Assembly (NCBI GenBank): GCA_934099115.1
Contig: CAKOPK010000001.1
Span: 62,001 to 126,000 of the forward strand
Direction: 5' to 3'
DNA: 64,000 nucleotides
DNA from: an uncultured Bacilli bacterium
GTDB lineage: Bacteria > Bacillota_I > Bacilli_A > RF39 > UBA660
Made by a program: the position numbers and the translations under genes. The notes under the pieces were generated by a model. The model searched no databases and was not told the origin of the DNA. It saw nothing but the letters and a program-made list of their open reading frames with translations. Positions 50,917 to 60,085 of this stretch are shown here, piece after piece. Every line of letters starts with the position of its first letter. Within the stretch, counting starts at the first letter, position 1.

Positions 50917-52488
50917 CTAATTTATTTCTATTTTATCTTTATCAAATAGATTTAAAGCGATATCTTCCATAGAAGTGCTTTCTTTTGGTTCCTCTTGTTT
51001 TTCTACAGGTTCTTCTATATATTCATACTTATAATTGTTTTTTAAGTTTGTTATATAAATTTGTTTTTCTTTTTGCCATTCACTATCACTAATGGCAATA
51101 AAATTATAATTAGTATTTGAATAAATGTCGTAATATTTTTTTAATTTATCAAGATTGTTGTTAATAAGTGCTACCGTTCCTTCTAAAGAGCTGGATATTA
51201 TAGCAAGTTTATCACTTGCAACCACTAAGTTACTATCTATTAGAAGATTTAAAAGGGTTTTATCCTCTAGAGTTTCTAAGAAACTGTCCCATGTATCTCG
51301 AACTTTTTGGAGATATTCTTTTTTTGCATTTACAAAACAATTATTAACTCTGATTCTTTTTAATTCGTTTGTTTTATCTTGAAAAATTGTTGATTTTGGT
51401 TGGGAAATTATTTCCCGGGAAATAATTTTAGACTCTTTTGCAGTGTTTATCATTGAATTTTCTTCTTTTTGAAAATATTTTAAAAGAGTTATTTCTATTA
51501 GTAAATAGGGGTCTATATTAATATTAATGTAATTTGAAATGCTAGATAAACTAAAAGCCATTTCTTTTAAATCTTTATAAGGCAGTCCTTTATAATTTCT
51601 GCCCTTTACTTCTGCAATTGCTTCCGCTTCAATTTTTTCTAGCATTTTTTTAATCAATAATTTATAATCAATTGCTAACTCTTTAAATTTATTTATTGTT
51701 GTGATAAATTTATCTATTTCGCCATTTACTATATATTCGAATAAATCATTAATTTGTTTTTTAGATACTGACCCAAAGTGACTCATAACATCTTCAAGAG
51801 TTACTTTAGTAGTATTCCCAGATAATTGATCTAAAATACTCAGTGCATCACGCATTCCACCATCGCTGATGTAAGCTATTTCTTCTAGAGCATCTTTATC
51901 TATATCTATTTTTTCTTGTTCTACTACATAATTTAGCCTTTTTATAATATCTATAGTGCTTATTTTATGAAAATCAAAACGCTGACATCTTGATAAGATA
52001 GTTATAGGAACAGCTTCAATATTAGTTGTAGCAAGAATAAATACTACATGTTTTGGAGGTTCCTCTAAGGTTAATAACAAGGCATTAAAAGCACTTGTAC
52101 TTAACATATGAACTTCGTCAATTATATATACCTTATATTTTGAGTAAGCTGGAGCAAGCTTAATATTATTAATTATTTCACGAATTTCATCTACACCATT
52201 ATTAGATGCTGCATCAATCTCAATAATATCTGCATTTTCTTTAAAATGAATACAACTTTCGCATTCATTACACGGCCCCTTTTCTGTTGGATGCATACAG
52301 TTTATTGCTTTTGCAAAAACTTTGGCAGTACTTGTTTTTCCTGTTCCTCTTGGACCCGAAAAGATATACGCATGAGATATATGGTCTTTTTGTATAGAAT
52401 TTTTTAAAATGGATACCATGTAATCTTGGCCAATTATATTGGAAAAATTATCTGGTCTATATTTTCTATAAAGTACTTTGTAATCCAT
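50917..52488 (-). CDS. dnaX: DNA polymerase III gamma/tau subunit
   Basis: Clamp-loader ATPase. 523 aa. Walker A FSGPRGTGKTSTAK, zinc cysteines (CMHPTEKGPCNECESC), Walker B IIDEVHMLS and SRC ILSRCQRF in domain I-II; domain III and a tau-like tail follow. The ending DIALNLFDKDKIEI is a typical beta- or tail-peptide region. No obvious A-run frameshift signal was searched for in detail. A Noc-type palindrome lies inside the coding sequence. Confidence 0.96.
   Translation of the reverse strand: MDYKVLYRKYRPDNFSNIIGQDYMVSILKNSIQKDHISHAYIFSGPRGTGKTSTAKVFAKAINCMHPTEKGPCNECESCIHFKENADIIEIDAASNNGVDEIREIINNIKLAPAYSKYKVYIIDEVHMLSTSAFNALLLTLEEPPKHVVFILATTNIEAVPITILSRCQRFDFHKISTIDIIKRLNYVVEQEKIDIDKDALEEIAYISDGGMRDALSILDQLSGNTTKVTLEDVMSHFGSVSKKQINDLFEYIVNGEIDKFITTINKFKELAIDYKLLIKKMLEKIEAEAIAEVKGRNYKGLPYKDLKEMAFSLSSISNYININIDPYLLIEITLLKYFQKEENSMINTAKESKIISREIISQPKSTIFQDKTNELKRIRVNNCFVNAKKEYLQKVRDTWDSFLETLEDKTLLNLLIDSNLVVASDKLAIISSSLEGTVALINNNLDKLKKYYDIYSNTNYNFIAISDSEWQKEKQIYITNLKNNYKYEYIEEPVEKQEEPKESTSMEDIALNLFDKDKIEIN
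51410..51423. promoter_or_regulatory. Noc-binding site (NBS)
   Basis: Perfect ATTTCCCGGGAAAT inside dnaX, extended by flanking TTA/TAA. Confidence 0.75.
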
Positions 52489-52520
52489 TTAAACCACCTA
52501 CAATTATTATAGCATATATC

Positions 52521-52943
52521 TTACTTTTTGTCTCGTTGTTTCTTAAAAAACGAGCTTAATTCTTTAGTATATTTTTCCTCTATCGTACGTATGTTTGCTT
52601 TGATTATATTTGTTTTTTGGTATTCTTTTTTATAATTTTCTTTATCTATTAAATAGTAAACATTTTTAATTCGAGATTGTCGAATAGCTGCCTCACACAT
52701 AGAACAAGGTTTTAAAGTTACATATAAATCACAATCTGATAAACGCCAATCTTTCAATTTTTTAGAAGCTTTTTTTATTACTAACATTTCTGCATGATCT
52801 CCAATATAGTGGCTTTTATTTCTTTTATTGTAAGAAGTAGCTATGATTTTATTATTTCTAACTATAAGCGCACTAACTGGAACTTCATTTTGTTTACAGG
52901 CTTTATGGGCAAGTTTTAATAGTATTTCAAAATATTTTTGCAT
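52521..52943 (-). CDS. tadA: tRNA-specific adenosine deaminase
   Basis: Makes inosine at the wobble position of tRNA-Arg. 140 aa from the ATG at 52943 (GGAGGAATT before it). Zinc and catalytic residues in GDHAEML and LKPCSMCEAAI. Lies between ffs and dnaX, as in Bacillus. Confidence 0.93.
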   Translation of the reverse strand: MQKYFEILLKLAHKACKQNEVPVSALIVRNNKIIATSYNKRNKSHYIGDHAEMLVIKKASKKLKDWRLSDCDLYVTLKPCSMCEAAIRQSRIKNVYYLIDKENYKKEYQKTNIIKANIRTIEEKYTKELSSFFKKQRDKK

Positions 52944-52954
52944 AATTCCTCCAT

Positions 52955-53033
52955 AAAAAAAGTGCACACAAATAGGGATTGATGTGGCTGCTATCTTCCG
53001 ATTCTGACCAGGTTACAATATATTTGTTGCACA
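52955..53033 (-). ncRNA. ffs: small SRP RNA (4.5S type)
   Basis: On the - strand, 5' GTGCAACAAATA pairs with 3' TATTTGTGTGCAC. The apical domain contains GGTCAGAATCGG followed by AAGATAGCAGCC, a variant of the conserved SRP domain IV loop, and a run of seven T closes the transcript (52961-52954). A TTGCTA -35 lies 17 bases from a TAAATT -10 just upstream. The position next to tadA and dnaX is the classical one. Confidence 0.88.
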
Positions 53034-53091
53034 TATATAATTTACCACATTTTTAAGTATTTAGCAAGTATAAAATGATATAGATTTACTA

Positions 53092-53923
53092 TGTTTCACG
53101 TGAAACATAGTATTTTTTATTTGATATATATAACTTTTGCAAGTTTATAATCAAATGTGTGATTATTTTAGTTATAAATCCTTTTGTTTTTAAACTATAG
53201 CACAATGTTTCACGTGAAACATTGTGGATAAGTGCAGATGGATTAATTATTTTTTTGTTTTTTAACTTTATTTTTCGTTTAAATTAGCTTAGTGTTTCTT
53301 TTTATTAATTTTTAATATAATTTTTCTAACAATGTTTCACGTGAAACATTGTTAGTAATTTTAAATTTTATATTTATAAAAGTTTTATTTATAAAAAAAA
53401 ACATTATAACTACAGTATTTAGCATAAATTTTGTTTATCGATTATGTTTTTTTAATTTAATTTATAAAATTGCGTTAATTCAATGTGCAAAATAGCTTTT
53501 ATTAGCTTTAAACAAGATTTTAATATTGTTTCAGTTAAATAAATTTATGATTTTCATTTATATTTATATAACAATGTTTCACGTGAAACATTGTTAGTAA
53601 TCTTAAATTCTATTTTAATAAAAACTTTAGTTATTCAAAAAACAATATAACTGCAGTATTTAGCATATTTTTTGTTTATCGATTATACTTTTTAATTTAA
53701 TTTATTAATTCAATGTACTAAAACAGTTTTTATTAGTTTTTAACAAGATTTTAATATTCTTTCAGTTAAATAAATTTATGATTTTCATTTATGTTTATAT
53801 AGCAATGTTTCACGTGAAACATTGTGAATAACTTTTAATTAATTACAATTTTTTTTATTACTTCATTTAATTTATTTGTAATTTTAAAGTTTAGTAGGGG
53901 AATTATATGTTTCACGTGAAACA
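53092..53923. promoter_or_regulatory. cluster of six parS centromere sites
   Basis: Perfect 16-mers TGTTTCACGTGAAACA at 53092, 53206, 53333, 53575, 53806 and 53908. This is the ParB (Spo0J) binding site consensus. All six lie in the 970-base gene-free gap between ffs and gyrA. Two DnaA boxes, TGTGGATAA (53223-53231) and TTATCCACA (53951-53959), lie in the same gap. No gene was found here; parA and parB are not in the window. Confidence 0.95.
53331..53803. repeat. tandem duplication of a parS-bearing unit
   Basis: Two imperfect copies, 53331-53572 (242 bases) and 53573-53803 (231 bases), each starting with a parS. They share long stretches such as CAGTATTTAGCAT, TTTGTTTATCGATTAT and TTTCAGTTAAATAAATTTATG. 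Small indels and substitutions show that the copies have diverged while the parS sites stayed perfect. Confidence 0.85.
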
Positions 53924-54007
53924 TATATTAATTTTCTTGCTATTTTTGAGTTATCCACATTCTTTTTTATAATTAAAATAAATAAAATTTAGTAAAAAAA
54001 AGAATGC

Positions 54008-56446
54008 TTATTCAGCATTACTTTCTTCTTCTGGTTCATCTTCTTGTTTTTCAACTAAGCTTATAGTTGAAACATATTGATTATCCTTTAAATGAATTAA
54101 TCTTACGCCTTGAGTTACTCTACCTAAAGTATTAATTTGTTCTAGAGACATTCTCATTGTGATACCAGTATTTGTCATTATAACTAGTTCCTTATCTTCG
54201 TCTACTACTTTAACACTTGCAATATTACCATTTTTGTCTGTTATATTCAAGGCTTTAACACCTTTGCTACCGCGGCTTGTCTCTCTAAATTCACTTACTA
54301 AAGTCTTTTTACCATATCCTTTTTCAGTTACTAACAATATTTTGTCATCTTCTGTTACTACTTCAGCACAAACACATTTACCGCCATCTAAATTGATACC
54401 TTTAACACCACTGGCTGTACGTCCCATTGCTCGGATATTGCTTTCTTTAAACTTAACCATACGTCCTAAATCGCTACCTAACAACACTTCATTTTCACCG
54501 GTAGTTTTTTTAACACTTATTAATTCATCATTTGGTTTTAAGCTTATAGCAATCTTCCCAGACGTACGTATGTTTGCAAATTCGCTAATTTGGGTTTTCT
54601 TTACTAAGCCTGATTTTGTAACGAATAATAAATATTTAGCTTCTTCTTTTGGATTTACACATATCATTGAGCTTACCCATTCATCTTTTTCAATTGGAAG
54701 AAGATTAATTATTGGTAATCCTTTTGATTGACGATTAAATTCTGGAATTTCGTATCCTTTTAAGCGATATACTTTTCCTTTATTTGTAAAGAAGAATAAG
54801 TAATCGTGGCTAGAAAGATTGATAATTTGATTTACAAAGTCTTCTTCATTTGTAGTCATTCCTTTTATGCCCATTCCACCACGTTTTTGAGCTTTAAAAG
54901 TATCACTACTAGTTCTTTTAATATATCCCTTGTTAGTTAAAGCAATTAAGATATTCTCTTCTGGAATTAAAGATTCATCTTCAATATACTCTATTGCTGT
55001 CATATCAATATCTGTACGACGTTTATCGCCATATTTTTCTTTAATTTCTAGTAATTCTTCTTTAATAATATTTAATATTTTTTCTTCAGAAGCAAGAATT
55101 GACCTTAATTCTTCTATAAGTGCTAATAATTCGTTCAATTCAGCCTCAATTTTGTCTCTTTCTAATCCGGTTAATCTTCTTAGCTTCATTTCGAGAATTG
55201 CTTCTGATTGAGCCTCAGAAAGGCCAAATTGAGTCATTAAACCATTTTTTGCTTCTTCATCTGATTTTGAACCACGAATTAATTTAATTACTGCATCAAT
55301 ATGGTCTAATGCTATTTTTAACCCTTCTAAAATGTGTACTCTTTTTTCAGCTTTTTCTAAATCAAATTTAGTTCTTCTTACGATTATTTCTTTTTGGTAA
55401 TCAATATATTTAGAAATAATATCTTTTAAGCCTAAAGTTTTTGGTACACCATTATCTAACATTAAGAAGATAATTCCATATGTAGTTTGAAAAGCAGTAT
55501 GCTTATATAATTTATTTAAAATTACTTGAGCATTTGCATCCTTTTTAAGCGTTATAGTAATTTTTACGCCTTCTTTTAAGTCTACATGATAGTCTGTAAT
55601 ACCTTCTAAAACTTTATTATGAACTAAATCTGCTACTTTATTTTTTAATTCTAAAGTATTTATTCCATAAGGAACTTCATCAATAATGATATATTCACGA
55701 CCGTTTTTTTCTTCTATACGAGCTCTAGAACGAATAGTAATACTTCCACGTCCTGTTTCGTAAGCCTTCTTTATTCCACTATTTCCAAGAATAACAGCTC
55801 CTGTAGGGAAATCTGGACCTTTAATATACTGCATTAATCCTGTAGTATCTATATCTGGATTGTCGATATAGGCTACGCATCCATCAATTACTTCTCCTAA
55901 ATTGTGAGGAGGAATATTAGTTGCCATACCAACGGCAATACCTGTTGTTCCATTTACTAAGATATTAGGGAATCTTGATGGTAAAACGGTTGGTTCACTC
56001 TCAGATTCATCAAAGTTTGGTGTAAAATCTACTGTGTTTTTACGAATATCTCTTAATAATTCTAAAGAAATCTTAGATAAACGAGATTCAGTATAACGCA
56101 TGGCAGCGGCGCCATATCCTTCAATATTACCAAAGTTTCCATGACCATCCACTAGCATATAACGATAGCTAAAATCTTGAGCCATACGAACCATAGCTTC
56201 ATAAATACTAGAATCTCCATGTGGGTGATATTTTCCCATTACGTCTCCGACGATACGAGCACTTTTTTTATGAGGCTTATCGGGAGTATATCCAGACTCA
56301 AACATTGAATATAATATACGACGATGAACTGGTTTTAAACCATCTCGTAAATCTGGTAGGGCACGTGCTACAATAACACTCATGGAATATTCTAAGAATG
56401 AATCTTGTATTTCTTTTACTATGTTATTTTTTTCTAATCTATCCAT
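54008..56446 (-). CDS. gyrA: DNA gyrase subunit A
   Basis: 812 aa. Breakage-reunion domain with RALPDLRDGLKPVHRRILY, HPHGDSSIYEAM and the catalytic Tyr in AAMRYTESR; the C-terminal beta-pinwheel includes the GyrA box QKRGGMGIKG. Acidic tail. The quinolone-determining region has Ser then Glu at the usual positions (GDSSIYE), the wild-type form in Bacilli. Follows gyrB by 10 bases. Confidence 0.98.
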   Translation of the reverse strand: MDRLEKNNIVKEIQDSFLEYSMSVIVARALPDLRDGLKPVHRRILYSMFESGYTPDKPHKKSARIVGDVMGKYHPHGDSSIYEAMVRMAQDFSYRYMLVDGHGNFGNIEGYGAAAMRYTESRLSKISLELLRDIRKNTVDFTPNFDESESEPTVLPSRFPNILVNGTTGIAVGMATNIPPHNLGEVIDGCVAYIDNPDIDTTGLMQYIKGPDFPTGAVILGNSGIKKAYETGRGSITIRSRARIEEKNGREYIIIDEVPYGINTLELKNKVADLVHNKVLEGITDYHVDLKEGVKITITLKKDANAQVILNKLYKHTAFQTTYGIIFLMLDNGVPKTLGLKDIISKYIDYQKEIIVRRTKFDLEKAEKRVHILEGLKIALDHIDAVIKLIRGSKSDEEAKNGLMTQFGLSEAQSEAILEMKLRRLTGLERDKIEAELNELLALIEELRSILASEEKILNIIKEELLEIKEKYGDKRRTDIDMTAIEYIEDESLIPEENILIALTNKGYIKRTSSDTFKAQKRGGMGIKGMTTNEEDFVNQIINLSSHDYLFFFTNKGKVYRLKGYEIPEFNRQSKGLPIINLLPIEKDEWVSSMICVNPKEEAKYLLFVTKSGLVKKTQISEFANIRTSGKIAISLKPNDELISVKKTTGENEVLLGSDLGRMVKFKESNIRAMGRTASGVKGINLDGGKCVCAEVVTEDDKILLVTEKGYGKKTLVSEFRETSRGSKGVKALNITDKNGNIASVKVVDEDKELVIMTNTGITMRMSLEQINTLGRVTQGVRLIHLKDNQYVSTISLVEKQEDEPEEESNAE

Positions 56447-56456
56447 TATTTACCTC

Positions 56457-58370
56457 CTAAATATCTAAGTTTTCTGCATATGGAGCATGAGTTTCAATAA
56501 ATTCACGTCTAGGTTCAACTTCTTCACCCATTAATTTATTAAATACTTCATCGGCTGCCATAGCATCGTCTACTGTTATTTGACGAAGAACTCTTTTATT
56601 AATGTCCATTGTTGTTTCATTTAATTCTTCAGCATCCATTTCTCCTAAACCTTTCATACGAGCTATCTCATATTTGGTATTTGGAGATAAATTGGCTAAA
56701 TATTCATCACGTTCTTGTTCATTTAACACATATTTTGTTGTTTTGCCATGTTTTATAACAAATAATGGAGGTTGAGCAGCATATACGTGTCCTGCTTCTA
56801 CAATAGGCTTAAAAAAGCGATAGAATAGGGTTAATAATAATACACGAATATGAGCACCATCGACATCGGCATCGGTCATGATTATGATTTTATGATATCT
56901 TAGTTTATTTAAATTAAAATCTTCTCCTATACCAGTACCAAAAGCTGTAATTATTGTTCTTATTTCTTCATTAGATAAAGCTCTATCTAAGCGGGCTTTT
57001 TCAACATTTAATATTTTACCACGTAAAGGAAGAATTGCTTGGGTCATACTATCACGTCCTTTGATTGCAGAACCGCCGGCACTATCTCCCTCGACTAAGA
57101 ATATTTCGCTAATCTCAGCATCTTTACTCTTACAATCTGCTAATTTTCCAAAGAAATTAGTTACATCTAAATCGCCTTTACGACGTGTTGCTTCACGAGC
57201 TTTTTTAGCAGCGATACGAGCACGAGAGGCAGTCATACATTTATCAATGATTGTCTTAGCAACCGTTGGATTTTCCATTAAGTAACGCTCTAGGCCATTA
57301 CCAAAAATATCACTAGCAATCTTTCTTACTTCACTATTTCCTAGTTTAGTTTTAGTTTGCCCTTCAAATTGTGGGTCTGGATGTTTACATGAAATAATCA
57401 TTGCTAATCCTTCACGAACATCGTCACCACTTAAAGCTTCATCTTTTTCTTTTAAAATCTTATTATTACGAGCATAATTATTAATAATTCTTGTTAAGGC
57501 TAGTTTTACTCCATCTTCATGAGTTCCACCTTCGTAAGTATTAATATTATTGGTAAAAGAATATAAGTTGGCAGTATAAGAATCATTATATTGCATAGCA
57601 ACTTCAATGCTTATATTATCTACAGTTCCTTCTACATAAATAATTTCATCATGTAATGGTTGTTTATTTTTATTTAACAAGCTTACATATTCAATAATTC
57701 CACCATTATAACAAAATACATCCTTTTTATTGTCTACACGTTCATCTTCTAAAGTTATTCTTAATCCTTTATTTAAGAAGGCTAACTCACGTAAACGCGT
57801 AGCTAAAGTATCATAATTAAACTCTGTTGTTTCTTTAAAAATTGCTGGGTCTGCTTTAAATGTTACGGTAGTTCCAGTACGTTCTTTAGAACATTCATCT
57901 ATAATATGCATTGGTTCACAAGGGTGACCTCCATTTTCAAAACGTTGAAAATGAACTTCACCATCACGATATACGCGAACTTCTAACCAAGTAGATAAGG
58001 CATTTACTACACTGGCACCAACACCATGAAGTCCTCCGGATACTTTATATCCACCACCGCCAAATTTTCCTCCAGCATGCAAAACTGTAAATATTGTTTC
58101 AATTGTTGATAGACCTGTTTTTTGGTTAATACCTGTCGGCATTCCACGGCCATCATCTTTAACAGAGATTGAATTATCTTTATGTATGACTACCTCAATA
58201 TCATCACAATAGCCCGCTAAAGACTCATCCACAGCATTATCTACTATTTCCCAAACAAGATGATGTAAACCTTTTTCACTGGTAGAACCAATATACATAC
58301 CTGGTCTTTTTCTTACGGCTTCAAGTCCTTCTAGAACTTGAATATCATTATCTGAATAATTGTTTTCCAT
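56457..58370 (-). CDS. gyrB: DNA gyrase subunit B
   Basis: 637 aa. GHKL ATPase with RKRPGMYIGST, DNAVDESLAGYCDDI and GGLHGVGASVVNAL; Toprim domain with LVEGDSAGGSA and MTDADVDGAHIRVLLLT. Normal Gram-positive length without the Gram-negative insertion. One base after recF. Confidence 0.98.
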   Translation of the reverse strand: MENNYSDNDIQVLEGLEAVRKRPGMYIGSTSEKGLHHLVWEIVDNAVDESLAGYCDDIEVVIHKDNSISVKDDGRGMPTGINQKTGLSTIETIFTVLHAGGKFGGGGYKVSGGLHGVGASVVNALSTWLEVRVYRDGEVHFQRFENGGHPCEPMHIIDECSKERTGTTVTFKADPAIFKETTEFNYDTLATRLRELAFLNKGLRITLEDERVDNKKDVFCYNGGIIEYVSLLNKNKQPLHDEIIYVEGTVDNISIEVAMQYNDSYTANLYSFTNNINTYEGGTHEDGVKLALTRIINNYARNNKILKEKDEALSGDDVREGLAMIISCKHPDPQFEGQTKTKLGNSEVRKIASDIFGNGLERYLMENPTVAKTIIDKCMTASRARIAAKKAREATRRKGDLDVTNFFGKLADCKSKDAEISEIFLVEGDSAGGSAIKGRDSMTQAILPLRGKILNVEKARLDRALSNEEIRTIITAFGTGIGEDFNLNKLRYHKIIIMTDADVDGAHIRVLLLTLFYRFFKPIVEAGHVYAAQPPLFVIKHGKTTKYVLNEQERDEYLANLSPNTKYEIARMKGLGEMDAEELNETTMDINKRVLRQITVDDAMAADEVFNKLMGEEVEPRREFIETHAPYAENLDI

Positions 58371-58371
58371 T

Positions 58372-59460
58372 CTACTCCTCCATTATTTTTCCGTTTTCAC
58401 ATTTGATGATTTTAGCATTATTTCTCAATTTTGGGTCTACTTTATCTATTTCTGTTGTTGTTATAAAAGTTTGCATATCAGAATCTAGTAAATTAAGAAT
58501 ATTGTTAATTTTTTCTTGGTCTAATTCACTAAATAAATCGTCTAATATTAAGATAGGCTTTCTATTTAGAAGCTTTTCGATATTTTTGATTTCTGCTAAT
58601 TTAAAGGCTATTACACTATTTTTTTGCTCTCCAACTGAAGAATATTCTTTTACAATCTCTTTATCTATCATAAATTCAATATCATCATGCTGTGGTCCAA
58701 ATAAAGTTTTGCCCATGATTATTTCCCGGGAAATATTTTTAGCGAACAAATTTTGTAATTGTTCTTTGGTTTTTCCTTTAAATTCACTTTTATAATGAAT
58801 AGATAATAACCCTTTACCAGTTATCATCTCATATATATCAGAAATATACGAGTTTATATTGTTGATAAACTCCATCCTTATTGACATTATTTTTAAGCCT
58901 AAATCGATTAATTGACTTGTTAAAATGTCTAAAAAATCATTCTGATATATATTTTTTTTGTTTAAAGCTTTTAAATAAGCATTTCTCTGTTTTAATATCT
59001 TATTATAATTCATTAAATATGCGACATAAGTACTATTAATCCCAGAAATTTCAATATTTAAAAGTCTTCGTCTAGTCATAGGAGTGTCCTTGATAATCTT
59101 TAAATCATCAGGATTAAATAAAATGATGTTTATTTTGGTAATGTAGTCATTTATCTTTGTTATTTTGTTATTATCTATTTTGATTCTTTTTCCTGTATCA
59201 CTTAAAATAATTTTATAGGTATTTACCATTTTATCAGAGATTGTTCCCTCAATTTTAGCTATATTTTTGCCTTTTTTTATAACAATATCTTCTTTTCCTA
59301 AACGAAATGTCTTGGTGAAAGCTAAAACGTAGATAGCTTCTACTAAGTTTGTTTTTCCCATTCCATTTTTACCATAAATTAAATTAATATGATTTGAAAA
59401 GTGAACATCGAGGGATTCATAATTACGATAATTTAATAATTTTAAACTATTAATTTTCAT
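58372..59460 (-). CDS. recF: DNA replication and repair protein RecF
   Basis: 362 aa SMC-like ATPase. Walker A IYGKNGMGKTNLVEA, signature YSSVGEQKNSVIAFKLAEI and Walker B PILILDDLFSELD. Ribosome binding site AGGGGG. First gene of the recF-gyrB-gyrA unit. A Noc-type palindrome is in its coding sequence, and the inverted repeat TAGGTAT...ATACCTA lies in its upstream gap (59494-59519). Confidence 0.96.
   Translation of the reverse strand: MKINSLKLLNYRNYESLDVHFSNHINLIYGKNGMGKTNLVEAIYVLAFTKTFRLGKEDIVIKKGKNIAKIEGTISDKMVNTYKIILSDTGKRIKIDNNKITKINDYITKINIILFNPDDLKIIKDTPMTRRRLLNIEISGINSTYVAYLMNYNKILKQRNAYLKALNKKNIYQNDFLDILTSQLIDLGLKIMSIRMEFINNINSYISDIYEMITGKGLLSIHYKSEFKGKTKEQLQNLFAKNISREIIMGKTLFGPQHDDIEFMIDKEIVKEYSSVGEQKNSVIAFKLAEIKNIEKLLNRKPILILDDLFSELDQEKINNILNLLDSDMQTFITTTEIDKVDPKLRNNAKIIKCENGKIMEE
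58721..58734. promoter_or_regulatory. Noc-binding site (NBS)
   Basis: Perfect ATTTCCCGGGAAAT inside recF. Confidence 0.75.
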
Positions 59461-59533
59461 TTTTGACCCCCTAATTTGTTTTTAGTAATCATAATAGGTA
59501 TTCTTGTACTCCTATACCTAAATATATTATATC

Positions 59534-59557
59534 ATAAAAAAAGACCTTTTTAAAGGT
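59534..59557 (-). terminator. terminator of the comK-like gene
   Basis: ACCTTT / AAAGGT stem followed by seven T on the - strand; it includes the stop codon of the gene. Confidence 0.8.
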
Positions 59558-60002
59558 GTTTTTGTTTGTTATAGCCTTTTAAAGCATATTCTAATCTGGT
59601 AGCTCGTGCTATTTGTTTATCAAAAATATTATAACTAATTTCTAAGACTACTTTTTTGCTATTTTTTAGTTCTACAATGGTCTTTTTTTGATTATTTTCA
59701 TAATAGGTTACTATAGTATGAAAATTTAACCATGCACATTTCTTATTACGAATAGAATGCGTTGGGATTAAAATGATATTTTTATAACCATTTATAAGTA
59801 TTGGAGGTTTGTATGATGTTCCTATTAAATAAGCACTTCCTTTTTGACGGCCTAAAAAAGAGGAACCATTCATGTAGCAATTTCTATCAACGATGCTTGG
59901 TGTTGCTTCATTAACAATAAAAGATTTGTATTCTTCAATAATTTTAGTACCTTTACTATTTGGAAGTAATGCAAACGTTTCTTCTCCAATTAAATACGGC
60001 AT
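59550..60002 (-). CDS. comK: ComK-family competence transcription factor
   Basis: 150 aa from the ATG at 60002 (GGAAGGGGG ribosome binding site). ComK pattern: EETFALLPNSKGTKIIE, IVDRNCYMNGSSFLGR, SYKPPILINGYKNIILIPTHS, CAWLNFHTI and ISYNIFDKQIARATRLEYAL, matching the core of the Bacillus master regulator of DNA uptake. Shorter than ComK of Bacillus subtilis (192 aa), lacking its C-terminal tail. It occupies the place between dnaN and recF where yaaA/rlbA normally lies. No late-competence gene is visible in the window. Confidence 0.88.
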   Translation of the reverse strand: MPYLIGEETFALLPNSKGTKIIEEYKSFIVNEATPSIVDRNCYMNGSSFLGRQKGSAYLIGTSYKPPILINGYKNIILIPTHSIRNKKCAWLNFHTIVTYYENNQKKTIVELKNSKKVVLEISYNIFDKQIARATRLEYALKGYNKQKHL

Positions 60003-60085
60003 TTTTTTGCCCCCTTCCTGTAAAATGATTTTAATATAGCATAAAGAGGGCATATTGTTTGTCGAATTGTGGAATAAATTTCATT

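Noticed and set aside
53041..54007. CRISPR-like array because of regularly placed identical palindromes
   Set aside because: The repeated element is the parS 16-mer, spacings are unequal (102-242 bases), and the spacers are copies of each other.
43674..58734. Restriction or methylation sites (CCCGGG) as explanation for the palindromes
   Set aside because: Conservation extends to the full 14-mer including both ATTT/AAAT flanks, which fits Noc sites better.
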